This document shows positions 23,149 to 33,499 of a stretch of DNA of 64,000 bases, piece after piece. The notes below the pieces were generated by a model that worked only from the letters and a program-made list of their open reading frames with translations, was not told the DNA's origin and made no database searches. The stretch is from Trema orientale. Lineage: Eukaryota > Streptophyta > Magnoliopsida > Rosales > Cannabaceae. The stretch covers positions 194,462-258,461 of the forward strand of contig JXTC01000171.1 in NCBI GenBank assembly GCA_002914845.1, written 5' to 3'. The translations under genes were made by a program, and so were the position numbers. The first letter of the stretch is position 1. Each line of letters starts with the position of its first letter.

Positions 23149-24473
23149 GTTTGGTTTAAATGGTTACAACAATATTTACCCATGGATGGTTACAATGGTT
23201 TAAGCCCTTAGATCTAATATCCTACNAATTTATTTGTGACCATGGATGGGTACTTAAAAAAATAGTGATGGCATTAAAGTTTTTTGGTCAGCATTAAATT
23301 TTTTGGTCAGCATTAAATTTTTTTGGCCAACCACCAAACTAATCACCACCGTAGGATATTAGATCTAAGGGCTTAAACCATTGTAACCATCCATGGGTAA
23401 ATATTGTTGTAACCATTTAAACCAAACCCATATATATATATATATATTTGTTTTGTCAAATGTAACCAGTGTTTTTGTCCCTTCTGCTCTCTGTTTCTGG
23501 TGAATTAAATTTTCCTTACATATGAGAGGTGTATATGCAGAAAGCTGTCTGCTTTCATTTTTTTTTTTAAATAGTCTTCCTACTTGCTTTTTAGAAGTCT
23601 TCTACTCGTTCAAGTGATTCAAAGCCACCTTGTCAACACATAGGTCAGTAAACATAAAAGCAGCTAGGCAATATTCGTGCAGCTGGGATTATTGTAGTTG
23701 ATTGAATTCAACTTGTCGATTTTAATCTGCATCTCAATGGTTTTCTTTGGCCAAAATGAAAGCTTGTGTGCAGTATCTATACATTATATGCATGTGGTTT
23801 GAAATGATTGCTTGCTCCACTGATTTGATAAAATTGAATTGCCAGTCTACTAGACTTTGTGATTGTGGAGTTTTTTTATTTGTCATATTGAAGGTGTTGC
23901 TTGTGGCTGTTTCGCAAATTCCTCCTAGAACGCAATTAGGGATTACATTCTTGGTAGTGAACTGAGATATTTTAAATTAGGTCTATGGTTTGCTCCCTTG
24001 AGGTCTGGGTTTGATTCCTCGTTAGGACCCACCTAAGTAATATGCTAGAGTTTTCTGCCTTCCTTAGATTGTAGGGTTCAGAAGAAGGACAAGTATAAAA
24101 AACGAAAAATTTAATTTAGGTCATATGTTGTTTAGCTTTTTTATGAGAAAAATGTCGTGAGTTTCATGATCTACTTGAACACCTCATGAATTTCCGGTTT
24201 GGTCAGAAGGAAACTTTGTGCTGTAATAGTTAATGAAGTTGCAAGGCCAAATTCTAGATATGATCACCACCAACACTATTATTATCTGTTCAATTATTGT
24301 GAAATAGCTGAGTTGAATAAAAACCATTAATGGATTTGGTTGCTCGCAGATGTAACGCTTTTTTTTTTTTTTCCCCCTCATTATTATGGCAGCTTATGGA
24401 AACTCTGGTTCCAGTAGTGGAAAAGAAGATAACACCGAGGGTTCTTCGAAGAGTCCAATCTGTCCAGTGGTAG
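16778..24473 (+). CDS. GBF4: Group A bZIP transcription factor, GBF4/ABI5-like (4 exons)
   Basis: Exons are 16778-17347, 18457-18528, 19161-19190 and 24393-24473 (TAG), all with GT..AG introns in phase 0, giving 250 residues. Exon 1 carries RQSSICSISTII (about 20-31), MDDLLNLKSFYP, a PQ repeat, MTLEDYLRDEDVRVP and the basic region KNRESAARSRERKQ. The N-x7-R spacing is intact. Exon 2 gives the leucine zipper (AYTVELESLVTQLEEENARL), exon 3 only ten residues (AEEKKQRFKQ), and exon 4 ends LRRVQSVQW, the tail typical of GBF4 and ABF/AREB relatives. Family members bind ACGT-core sites as dimers in the nucleus and act in abscisic-acid signalling. The start is the first ATG after a GA-rich leader. 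The frame is intact, so the gene is probably functional. Intron 3 (5.2 kb) holds transposon remains. GBF4 versus another group A member is a judgement. Confidence 0.93.
17720..17905. mobile_element. MITE-like insertion in bZIP intron 1
   Basis: The segment starts AAGGCTATGTTTGGTCGGAG and is purine-rich (GGAAGGAAGATGAGAAG..., GGAGGGAGAATGGAAGGAGG). It resembles the element at 22013-22384 in intron 3, which starts CGCTTTGTTTGGTAGG. The right terminus is not clear, so it may be truncated. Confidence 0.4.
19530..20720 (-). mobile_element. Ty3/gypsy fragment in bZIP intron 3: gag start, primer site and LTR
   Basis: On the minus strand the sequence TTGGTATCAGAACTTTCTCA (around 19940-19960) has the form of a tRNA primer binding site followed by the 5' gag region, as in many gypsy elements. 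To its right an LTR-like segment begins TGATAGGATC (19957) and may end ...CTTCATTATCA near 20718. The gag part (19530-19930) has no intact frame. Boundaries are approximate. Confidence 0.45.
21340..21920 (+). pseudogene. LINE ORF2 fragment in bZIP intron 3: zf-RVT region and 3' tail
   Basis: The plus strand encodes a piece reading LQWRRSYQALSLSWCVMCRS and CGENIDHLFI, with the C-x2-C..H pattern of the zinc-binding zf-RVT domain that lies at the C-terminus of many plant LINE ORF2 proteins. The frame is broken by stops soon afterwards. The downstream tail is T/G-rich and ends near AATAATAAATC, followed by A-rich sequence at about 21899-21930, as expected for a LINE 3' end. Confidence 0.6.
22013..22384. 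mobile_element. hAT-like MITE in bZIP intron 3
   Basis: The left end AACGCTTTGTTTGGTAGG matches the reverse complement of the right end (TTTACACTGTTCGGTAGGAG). Purine-rich GGAGGGAGGGAGAGGAG on the left is mirrored by pyrimidine-rich CTCCCTCCTCTTCATCC on the right. The TGTTTGGTAG terminus and about 370-base length suit a non-autonomous hAT-like element. No target duplication was confirmed. Confidence 0.5.
23085..23146. repeat. (AT)n microsatellite
   Basis: About 31 AT dinucleotides, interrupted by the inverted-repeat element at 23147; a second AT run follows that element at 23431-23447. This suggests insertion into a TA-rich target. Confidence 0.9.
23147..23430. mobile_element. Inverted-repeat MITE with 79-bp perfect arms and a single N (copy 1)
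   Basis: Bases 23147-23225 and 23351-23429 are exact reverse complements over 79 bases (outer end GGGTTTGGTTTAAATGG). A single N at 23226 follows the left arm. The related copy at 55066-55270 has the same right arm but a different, shorter left end (TGGAGGATTTCTCAATGG). The perfect left arm here may therefore be a joining artefact. Both copies sit in TA repeats, suggesting a TA target. Confidence 0.7.
23975..24085 (+). repeat. SINE-like fragment
   Basis: The segment includes GAGGTCTGGGTTTGATTCCT, close to a tRNA-type B-box with arm, and continues into AT-rich sequence. No tail repeat or target duplication was seen, so this may be chance. Confidence 0.25.
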
Positions 24474-26890
24474 ACTATTCTTTATATCTGCTTATTGGTA
24501 AGATGGGTGATACTATTGAAGATGTAGAAATCAATTGGTAGAGCAAAGAGAGAGTTTTATGGAGTCGAGGAAAATAGAAAGGAAAATAAGTAAAGGGAGG
24601 GGGATAAATTAGTCGACTGATTAACCTTTGGTAGTTTAAGTTTATCTGTAAAGAGAAATGGAAATGGATTGCAGCTAAAGAGTAGAGTAACTTCGGGGTG
24701 AAAATGATGATTCGTAATTTAGGATCCTCTAATCCAGAGCTTATGCACCCTTGGCATCTGCTGGATTTGGTTATATATATATGCTTTTTTCTTCGTAGAA
24801 AGAAAACATGATAGCCCAGCATTGATTATGGCAGAGGGAAGTGATGGAACTTAATTGATTTTCACTAATATGACAAAACATTAAGATAGTAATACCAGTA
24901 TATACCATTTACATCTTTTGTATATATTGTTATAAGTGATATCCCTGATGTTGCGTCACCAAGAAAACTCGAATATGATTTGTACTTTATATCTTTTGAT
25001 GAGACTAACCATTACTTGTGTGATGCTCTGATGCTATCAGAAAGGAGTACCAACTCCTGTGGCCTGTTTCTATAAACGGATTTAGTTAGAGGTGAGTGGG
25101 TGTATATGCTAATGCACCTACTCATTCTTTTTATTTATTTTTTATTATTCTATCACAAAGTGCAAATTCCAGGGGAGCTTTACAGTTTCCCCAAAAATAA
25201 ATGACATAATGATCTCATAAAAAAGGGGATTCGTTATTGAAAATTAAACCCCCGAAAGTATCAGATCAGTTACTTTACATATCAAGCAAAATTAATCCAT
25301 CTACAAATATATGTTTAGTTAAATATGCTCTGTATTTGGTCGGAGGAAATCTCTCCACAGATTGTGTTTGTTGTACTTCAGGATTTTTTAAAACAGAAGC
25401 ATCTTTTCTCTCTATTTTATTTTATTTTCTGGCTCCTAATCAGAGTATAGGGCTGTTCAAGTGCCTTTTCTCCCTCATTTTTAAGTGCTTTCAATTATTT
25501 GAACTATTTTCAGTTTTAATAGTTCTTTTATTTTTTATTTTTCCAGTTTATGCTTTAGGAGTTTAAACTCAGGCAATTTGTGTCATTTTGTGTTGACTTA
25601 TTTATATAATGGGATTCATATTATTCATGGGTTACCTATTTAATGAAAACATCGTTAGATTGACGTTTCACAACACTTCTAAACATCATGATTATCCATT
25701 TATTTGATTTTTCGCTTCAGTTTTACTTTATTAAGATAAGCCAGCTCATTACTTTATTTTTTTTTGATTTGATTTACAAGAAATTCTTTAAAATATGTTT
25801 TGTGAAGTAATTATTTAATTTTTATGATATATTTTGATTAAAAAAAATGAATTAATTGTGTCAATTTGAGTCAATTTCGTATCAAACAAGTTAGTTAAAA
25901 TTGTAGATTTCGAGTCGTATTATCGTGTCGTACTTAAATTGATAGCCTACATTAAAGGGTAAAATGTTCTTTTCAACGGTTTTCAGTTTTTACCATAGTT
26001 GTGGGCATAGTGCTATTTGATATCCATACAGATTGAAATTTAATCTCAAATAGAAGTATAATAAAAAAAAAAAGAAAAAGTCTCAAATGGTTGAGAAGGT
26101 GTGGATTTTATTGCTAAAACACTAATTGTTACTTTTTTTTTTTGATATTAACCTATATTTTATTTGAGTACAGTTGTGTACAATGATCACGAGATGATCG
26201 ACCGAGAGTTCTTTATATATGGACCGACTTTGAAGTACGAACTAAGAGAAACCCCTATGAATTATCAAGTTTTTCGTTAAAAATTATAAATTATGGATTC
26301 ATAGAATTCAATCATATTTGGATAGATTATCTTTTATACCATGTAGTTGACTGTTTATTTAGTTTATATTTTGTGTTTTGGTTATTATGAATATTGATTT
26401 TTAAATTTAAAATTTTTGATAAATTTATAATATTTCTGGGTCAAACACCATTTTGATTATTGAGTTTAACAAAATATCGTTCTAAACTATATATATAAAC
26501 CAAAAATAATTTAAATTCAAAGCTTAAACAGCAATTAAAATTAATAACTAAGTTAATCAATATTCTAAAAAAAAATTGAAAAAACTAAGATTTTTTAAAA
26601 TATTAATTAAATTAATTATTACTTTTTAAGAAGCTTTAAATTTAAATGGTAATTATCAACTGCTAATAAGAGCCTCAGACCTTTGTCATCATCAGCAACC
26701 CTCAAGCCTCTACTGATGCTTATCCCTCAAATCACTTTGTTTCTTTGCTAAGACTAACTTCCTCTCCTTCGCTTTGTAAATCTTTTGCTTCTAAGTTAGA
26801 GTATTTATATGAACTTAACTATGTCTCATAATAAAGTAAGACTACCTCAGAAGACCTTTATCTCATTAACTCTTACCATATTTTTGCCAA
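24474..26890. other. bZIP 3' UTR then AT-rich intergenic DNA
   Basis: The 3' untranslated region of the bZIP gene should occupy the first few hundred bases; no single polyadenylation site stands out. From about 24.9 kb on the DNA is AT-rich without coding character. The open frame at 25237-25566 is hydrophobic low-complexity and is not supported. Confidence 0.4.
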
Positions 26891-26939
26891 ACCTTCTTCC
26901 TTGTTCACCCAATCCATAAAGTCTTTAATCAAACCTACC

Positions 26940-27760
26940 CCTCGTAACACAAAGAATATGTCCAGTCCACCAAATTTGACCAGTGTGAGCTTCTTGCTAC
27001 CAACAAAGAACTCTATGTCACCCTACAAATCTCACCAGAATTCCCGCCTCAATGGCTTGACCAAGGTTTTAGTCACATCTATTTTGGAGCCATTCGTGTT
27101 GCCTTAACCTACCACGACCGAAAGGTCTCCCCGTTTGTGCAAAAATCGCTCTTCTGGATACAAGAATGTTGAAATACCAACATGTTTGTATAGGTATCAT
27201 TCAAACAACCCTTAATGCAGGCACATACATTGTCACCTTTTACCTAAATTTTTGTATATCGTTAAAAGACAAAAGATTGTCAGATGCCTTCAAAGTCCAA
27301 CTATAAATAATTAGAGTCGAACAAGACCCACAAGCCATGGGAGCAACCTTCCATTACCAGATGGTATATCGGGTCCAAAACCATGCTTTAGACTTAGCCC
27401 TTCCAACAACCTCAGACGCCTTGCTCATCTCAGTTAATTCTCATCACGTACCAAGCTGTACTCATATCCCAAGGCAGATGTCAACCGAAGAGCTCAAGAA
27501 GATAATTCTCCACTCCTGGATAATAAGTTATGAACAACTACATCAGCCTCAGGTGCCAATCCAGTCGTCATATCCCTCTTTCAAAACATTGAAGGATGGG
27601 AAAAAAGAGATCACCTTCAACGAAAAAGAAGAGGTGCCAGACTACTTCACAACTCAGTATATGATGTCTACCATTATTCTTGCCACTGCAGAAATCGAAT
27701 CTTTTGATAAAGATGGAAATTCCTGTTATCCTTTCAATTCAAACACAGGACATTGCTAAT
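26940..27760 (+). pseudogene. Pararetroviral movement protein domain (broken)
   Basis: Across several frames the region reads GFSHIYFGAIRVALTYHDR (about 27065-27121) and later MGATFHYQMVYRVQNHALDL, both conserved blocks of the 30K-type movement domain of caulimovirid polyproteins, which modifies plasmodesmata for cell-to-cell passage. Stops interrupt it near 27173-27260. The longest open stretch is 27337-27759. This domain is missing from the minus-strand copy. Confidence 0.75.
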
Positions 27761-27959
27761 GGGATGTATGCAATTGCCAAATGTGCTCAACAGATGACTT
27801 TACAGAAATAAAATCCCAGATAAAGAAGACACACTATCTACTTAGAGAATAATATGAAGTAGGGTCAACAAAAGTAGGTCTCCTCAGATAGCCATCAGGA
27901 AAATTTGACTATATAGTCAAATATTCCTGCCCTCAGGATATTCAACATAGTCCTCAACT

Positions 27960-29870
27960 ACCACCTAGTGGATGGGATGATGATGACAAGAAAAATCAAG
28001 ACCAAAATGCTCAACAGGTTCTACCCTGCTACAGAAAAAGGACAAAATGGATATAGAAAGAACGGAGGCAGAAGCAGCCAATCACCCCTATCCAAATTTT
28101 GATGATGTCTTCCTATGATAAAGACTTTCCATCCTTTGGAGGCTTTAACGATCAAATAGGAACGACAACGCATCAACCAAAGGTTATCAATCCCACTATC
28201 AGAGAACCAGACGGGTCAACAAAGAAGATCTCACCTGCAGAGGCAATATTAAATTGGCAAACTGGGAACATGATTGCCCAAAATTCCATCTTACAGAAAA
28301 TACTACAGGACTTGCTACTCAAATTGTAGTCTAGAATTCAAATTACCCATGAAGAGCTTATGATCCTGATACGACAAGGGGCGATCCCAAAACATATCTT
28401 CTTAGCAAAGGAAGCAAAAATGAAGAGCCTCAAGAATCAGTATACCACCTTACAGGAACAACTACGGCAACTCCAACAAAACAACAACCAACAACAATCC
28501 ATGGATGCTATACCATGGATGTTTTCAACATTACCAAAAACCTATCAACTTTTAACCATAACAGTGCCTTCTGGAGAGGACCCGATCTTGCGCCTACAAA
28601 GAATTCTTTACCAAGAAGAAGACAAACAAAAGACGAAGACCAAAGGAAAGCAAAAAGAGGCGGAGTCTTCAATTAATCGGCCTGTTAACCTTCCACCAAA
28701 ACAGCTGATGGTGCAAGAAAGTGGCTCCACTCTAAATCCACTAACAAAAGTCATCCAGCAAAACTGTCTCTAGAACTTGTCTTAGATCAACCTCCAAGAA
28801 GGACCTTCTGAAGAGGACCCATAAGAAGATTCATCAAAAGAAGAATAGTCCACAACTACAGAAACATCTGACGATAATAATGAACTTCCGCAACAATTTA
28901 TAACCCAAGGAACATGCACCTTGGGAACAACAAGAACAGAGCCTATTATTGAAGAGCAAGAAGAAGAAACAGACTCAACCCAGATAGGAACAAACCAACC
29001 ATAGGCACCAAAGACGTCTAGAGGAAAATTCCAGACGTTTATCCTCGATAATTTACCACCACCCAAATGGAGAAGCCGTTTCCAAGAATTCAAAGCTTGG
29101 CTTCTTCTAGAAGCCCAAAAACCTAAAAGTCAGAGGAGAAATCCTCCTTAATTTTGCTTCTGGATTTATAGGAATCTTGCATGAGTTGTGACAAAGTCTT
29201 GGGGAATATAGACAACTGCAATTCCTACACACGTCGATTGAAGGAGCCTTGAATCATCTTGACTTAGAATTTTGTGAATAAGAAGCTCAGATAACAAAAC
29301 GACTTAGGGCAGAATTCTGCAAGATGAAATGTTGTTCCATGCAAAGAAAAGACCTAGAAAAGCACTTCCAACAGATGACCAAAAACTTCTATCTTATTGG
29401 AGGAGTCGATGACCTAAATCTTAAACAAGCCTTCCTGTCATCCATTCTAGACCTTCTTGGTGAAGAAACTTTCAGGCTCTTATCCTCCACTACAACATAC
29501 AACACCTGGCGAATTATACCAACTTGTGCTCAGAGCACTTGATAAAATATGCTCACAAAACAAGTTCCTTCAAGAACACATGAAGCAGACCAAGCAACTG
29601 GACAAAGCGTACAGCCAAAAAGACCTTCTAACAAAATGCTTAGCTCACAACACATGTTCGTGCACTCAAACTTTCCCACAGCAAGAAGAAGAAGAACTGA
29701 AGGCATTGGAGGTTACTCAGAAAGAAAAAACGATTTAGAAAAACTTCAGAAATTTGTGGAAAAAAGGGTCATTTGTAAAATAATGCCCGAAAGGAAACAC
29801 AACCCAGATGATTTCTCATATCGAAAATACAATCAAGATTTCACTATTAGACAATGATGTGGAATCAATT
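27960..29870 (+). pseudogene. Pararetroviral virion-associated and coat protein region (broken)
   Basis: The segment contains an open stretch at 28099-28329 (ISPAEAILNWQTGNMIAQNS), a coiled coil at about 28400-28500 (LKNQYTTLQEQLRQLQQNNN), an acidic spacer rich in E/S/T (28780-29000), and a coat core block reading KNFYLIGGVDDLNLKQAFL (about 29380-29436). The zinc knuckle that should follow near 29745-29800 has lost its leading cysteines and has a stop. The matching minus-strand copy keeps an intact CCHC there. Confidence 0.7.
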
Positions 29871-30029
29871 TTTTTGTTAGATGAAGAAATCAATCCAGAC
29901 ACAGTTTGTGCTCTACAACTTCCTTCAGACTCCTCTGAATAGTCAGAACAAGAGGAGGAAGAAGAAGAAGCTGATGGAAAGTATTAGAATGCTGCCATTA
30001 ATACTATACAACCAGTATCTGCCCTGAAA

Positions 30030-31830
30030 ATGTAGGTTCTTCCCTTAAAGTACTCGAAGCCAATCGAAGTTGCAGCCTTTGTTGACACAGGAGCGTCCTA
30101 CTCAATTCTGAACCCAGACATTCTCCCTCCAAAATATTGGAAGAAAAAGAAGCAATACTTCTATGCTGCCTATAATAAAGTCTTCTCGATAGATCTTATT
30201 AGCAGACCAATCAAGCCACAATTCGTCCCAGGATGTTCAGTGATACACAGAGTTCTTGGTTCAAAACTCCCTGGAAAAGATTTGATAATCAGTTTCGATA
30301 TTTTTACAAAAAAGAAGGGATTGAGAATTCTACCAAGAGACTTAGCCTACAAGTAGTACTTCTCAGCCTAGGAACCTGTTCCAAATTTTTTCCATATCAC
30401 TAATAATCCTTTCCTGGCTATCAAACAGAGGTTAGTAGAAAAATCATGTGCAAAGTCCCATTCTAAGTTCCTGCTAAAATGTGATTATCCTCTGTGGAAA
30501 AATAAAAGATATTTCATTACACTACCATTCAAAAAGAATGAGGACATCAATCCGACAAAAGCTAGCCATTTGGAAACGAATCGAGAACACCAGCAAATAG
30601 CCATAAGGGAATGCATAGAACTTAAACAACAAGTGCTTATTGAAGACATCAACTCTGCATGGGCATGTCACGCATTCTATATCAATAAGAGATCAGAATG
30701 AGTAAGAGGAAAACAAAGACTGGTAATTAATTATCAGCCCTTAAATCATTTTCTAGCTGATGATAAATTTTCACTTCCAAACAGAAACTCTTTGTTTTCC
30801 AGTATTTCTCAAGCAAAAATATTTTCAAAATTTGACCTAAAAGTCAGTTTTTGGCAATTAGGGATCAAACTAGACGAACAGCCCAAAACAACCTTTTGCA
30901 TTCCAGGCCAATACTATCAATGGACTATTATGCCATTTGGGCTTAAAACAGCTCCATCACTATTCCAAAAGGCTACGATAGTTATTTATGGCTCAATTAT
31001 AAATCAAACCTTCATGTACATTGATGATATTTTTTTGTTCTCTCCGATGAAAAGGCCCATAGTAACCTTCTAATCCAATTCATAGAAATCACAAAGAAGC
31101 ATGGAATAATGCTCTCAGAAAAAAGGATGGTTATAGGTCAGTCCAGAATAGAATTTTTGGGTATGAAGTTATATGATGGCTAATTTGAAGCCCAGCACCA
31201 CATAGCCCAAAAACTTCTGAAGTTCCCGGATCATGACCTCACAAAGGTCCAGATACGACAGTTCCTTAGCATAGTCAATTATTTGAAGGATTTTGTGCCT
31301 CATCTATCAAAGCTTACTAGTCCTTTAACTACTATGCTCAGAATAGGAGCTCAACAATGGACCCCATAGCAGACTGAAGCGGTCAAAAGATTAAAAGGGG
31401 AAATGCAGACATTACCTCCACTCTGGATTCCCTCTGATGGTAAGAGAGTACTCCAGACAGATGCAAGTTACCAACATTAAGGTGAAGTTTTATTGGAAGA
31501 AGATAAAGAAGGAAAAATAAGAGTATGTGGATACAAAACTGGCAACTGTAAAGATTCTCAAATCCACTACCATTCCACGTTCAAAGAATTGCTAGCTGTA
31601 AAAATGAGAATAATGAAGTTTGAGTTCCACTTAATTGGACATTACTTCTTGGTGGAAGCATACTTCTCATCTTTTCAAGGAATGATGACCTTCAAATAAA
31701 CCAAGCCTGTTAAGGCCCAGCTTCACCGGCTAGCCATGTGGTTTTCCCGGTATTCCTTCGAAGTTAAGCATATCAAAGGAAAAAATAATATTATCTTAGA
31801 CTTCTTATCTAGGCCACCTCAAGACAGTAT
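30030..31830 (+). pseudogene. Pararetroviral protease, reverse transcriptase and RNase H (broken)
   Basis: The protease keeps its catalytic motif as FVDTGASYSILNPD near 30078-30120. Reverse transcriptase blocks include FSKFDLKVSFWQLGIKLDEQ, IMPFGLKTAPSLFQKA and YIDDIFLFSP (about 30830-31050). The YIDD box is intact. RNase H starts at LQTDASYQH, followed by a stop, and ends near 31815 with KGKNNIILDFLSRPP. Stops are scattered (for example TGA at about 30699 and TAG at about 31369). In a living virus this module would copy the pregenomic RNA to DNA. Confidence 0.85.
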
Positions 31831-31889
31831 TAATAGTACTGCCCAAGCCAGTTGTAGAACCATCAAAGCCATCCCAGTTCTACCACAGG

Positions 31890-33030
31890 TATACACTATG
31901 GCATCCTCTTAAACCTCCCATTTCCCACCATCCTTCCCGAAAGATGCCCAGAAAATTGTCAAGAGTTGACGACTTTAAGGAAAAGCTGTTCAAAGGGCAT
32001 TGGCCCTACAATCTTGGCTCAGCCAAAAAATCGGACCACCAGTAGCAAAAGAATTAGGTATCCATCCTGTTTACCCATTTTCAAAATTACTATCATTTAA
32101 GGACACCTTTTTCATGCCCAAACAATTGGCCTACTTCTTTTGGTATCTGGCAAGCTCCTACACAATTATTATTAAAATACAAACCAATCAGATGAGGACA
32201 ATAATGCGAAGCTACCAAGAGAAAGAAAGAATTCCATCCTGTCTACTAGGTCCAAATAGACTTGCTTCATTGGATCCATACTCTCTCTGACTGGGACCAA
32301 ATCATGACAGATGAGTGGAATAAGGTCAAAGAGAAAAGGCCAACCACATTGGTAGATGCACCAAAGTTCTTTGGAGACAGCTCCATCCATGTCTTTGACT
32401 GTTGGATAATACTTTTCCTGAATCTTTCATTCACAAAAGAAGGAAGCACTATCGTATCCTACACCATCAATGCTGAAGTCTACAGATCCAGTGAACACCA
32501 GATGGTCACTATAGGAAACCCAAAATATCCGCAGCTTCAAAAGATATTATTATTAAAAAATGGAATAAATTCTCGGTGAGATATGGCCTAAACCAAAAGA
32601 TGATACATCTTGGGAACATTATTCTCGAGCCTATACAGCTCAGATGGATAAAGATATGAAGCATTTCCTCACCCACAACAATGATGGGCCCTGGATGCCT
32701 CCAGAAGAAAACCAATCTACTGCAGACAGTACTGATGCTGTCAATTATCAAGCTTCGGTATTTCAATATTCTCAGGACCTATATGACCAGTCTCCTTTAT
32801 CGATGTCCCAAATCAATTATGAACTCATTATAACCACTACGTGCCAACGTGTAGAATCCGGATGTGACTCCATAAAAGATCTTTATAATTCAACCACTGC
32901 CTTATCCCTCGAAGACGAGATGATATTAAACTACATGAATCTGTGGCCATAGCCACGTGACTCGTCAGACAGTGATAAAGACATTATGAACTCCAGTCCT
33001 AGCCATGAACCGATTTTTGGATGGTAGCCA
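31890..33030 (+). pseudogene. Pararetroviral downstream frame of unknown function (broken)
   Basis: After RNase H, coding-like sequence continues in several frames: LQSWLSQKIGPPVAKELGIH and FFMPKQLAYFFWYLASSYT (32000-32165), then HWIHTLSDWDQIMTDEWNKV, and a final part at 32644-32952. The minus-strand copy has the same order at roughly 90% base identity by eye, which shows that it was a real coding region. I do not recognise its function. Confidence 0.6.
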
Positions 33031-33049
33031 CTTATCCAAACCTCAGCCT

Positions 33050-33245
33050 AGTCCTGCTTTTAGCTTTTATAAAAAGAGATTCTTTCTCCTTTAGCCAGAG
33101 TCTGTTTTTAGCTCTTGTAAAAATAGATTCTTTCCCTGTTTTTAGCTCTTGTAAAAGGAGATTCTTTCTCCTTTAGTCAGAGTCTGATTTTAGCTTTTGT
33201 AAAAAGAGATTCTTTCTCCTTTAATCACAGTCTGATTTTAAAATT
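33050..33245 (+). repeat. Tandem repeats in the viral intergenic region, plus copy
   Basis: Four units of up to 48 bases contain TTTTAGCTTTTGTAAAA (a near palindrome) and AGATTCTTTCTCCTTTAGTC. They begin near 33058, 33106, 33140 (a shortened unit) and 33188. Similar units occur in reverse at 33350-33480. Confidence 0.8.
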
Positions 33246-33294
33246 GGCAATTTTCATTATCCGATTCACTATGCCTTATTCTGAGGGAAGAATG

Positions 33295-33309
33295 GAGATT
33301 TATACAACC
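33295..33309 (-). promoter_or_regulatory. Candidate viral TATA box at the copy junction
   Basis: On the minus strand the intergenic sequence reads GGTTGTATAAATCTCC, downstream of the repeat units, where caulimovirid genomes carry their promoter. If active it would drive transcription leftward, that is, antisense through the plus-strand copy. This is motif and position only. Confidence 0.35.
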
Positions 33310-33349
33310 AAGGAGAGAGAACACCTCACAAATCGACGAGAGACCTTAC

Positions 33350-33490
33350 AGCAAAAAGAGACTCCTTTTACAAAAGCTAAAATCAGATTCTGACTAAGGG
33401 AGAAAGAATCTCGTTTTACAAAAGCTAAAAGCAGACTCTGACTAAAGGAGAAAGAATCTCTTTTTACAAAAGCTAAAAATGGGAGCAGGC
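33350..33490 (-). repeat. Tandem repeats in the viral intergenic region, minus copy
   Basis: Two to three units containing TTTTACAAAAGCTAAAA and GGAGAAAGAATCTC (plus-strand reading) are the inverted counterparts of the units at 33050-33245. Confidence 0.8.
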
Positions 33491-33499
33491 TGATGTTTG

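Larger units (their letters stand above)
26900..33250 (+). mobile_element. Endogenous pararetrovirus (Caulimoviridae), plus-strand copy, degenerate
   Basis: In order along the plus strand lie remains of a 30K-type movement protein, a virion-associated/coat region, a broken zinc knuckle, an aspartic protease, a reverse transcriptase, RNase H, and a second downstream frame. This order of one polyprotein without integrase marks Caulimoviridae. A second frame after RNase H is known in florendovirus-type endogenous copies, so that group is a reasonable but unproven guess. Stops and frameshifts occur throughout, and it cannot encode an intact virus. No LTRs or target duplications are seen. Its 3' end meets a second copy in inverted order (33290-37690). 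Confidence 0.88.

Noticed and set aside
25237..25566. 109-residue hydrophobic frame
   Set aside because: AT-rich codon use, no family match, no promoter; likely chance.
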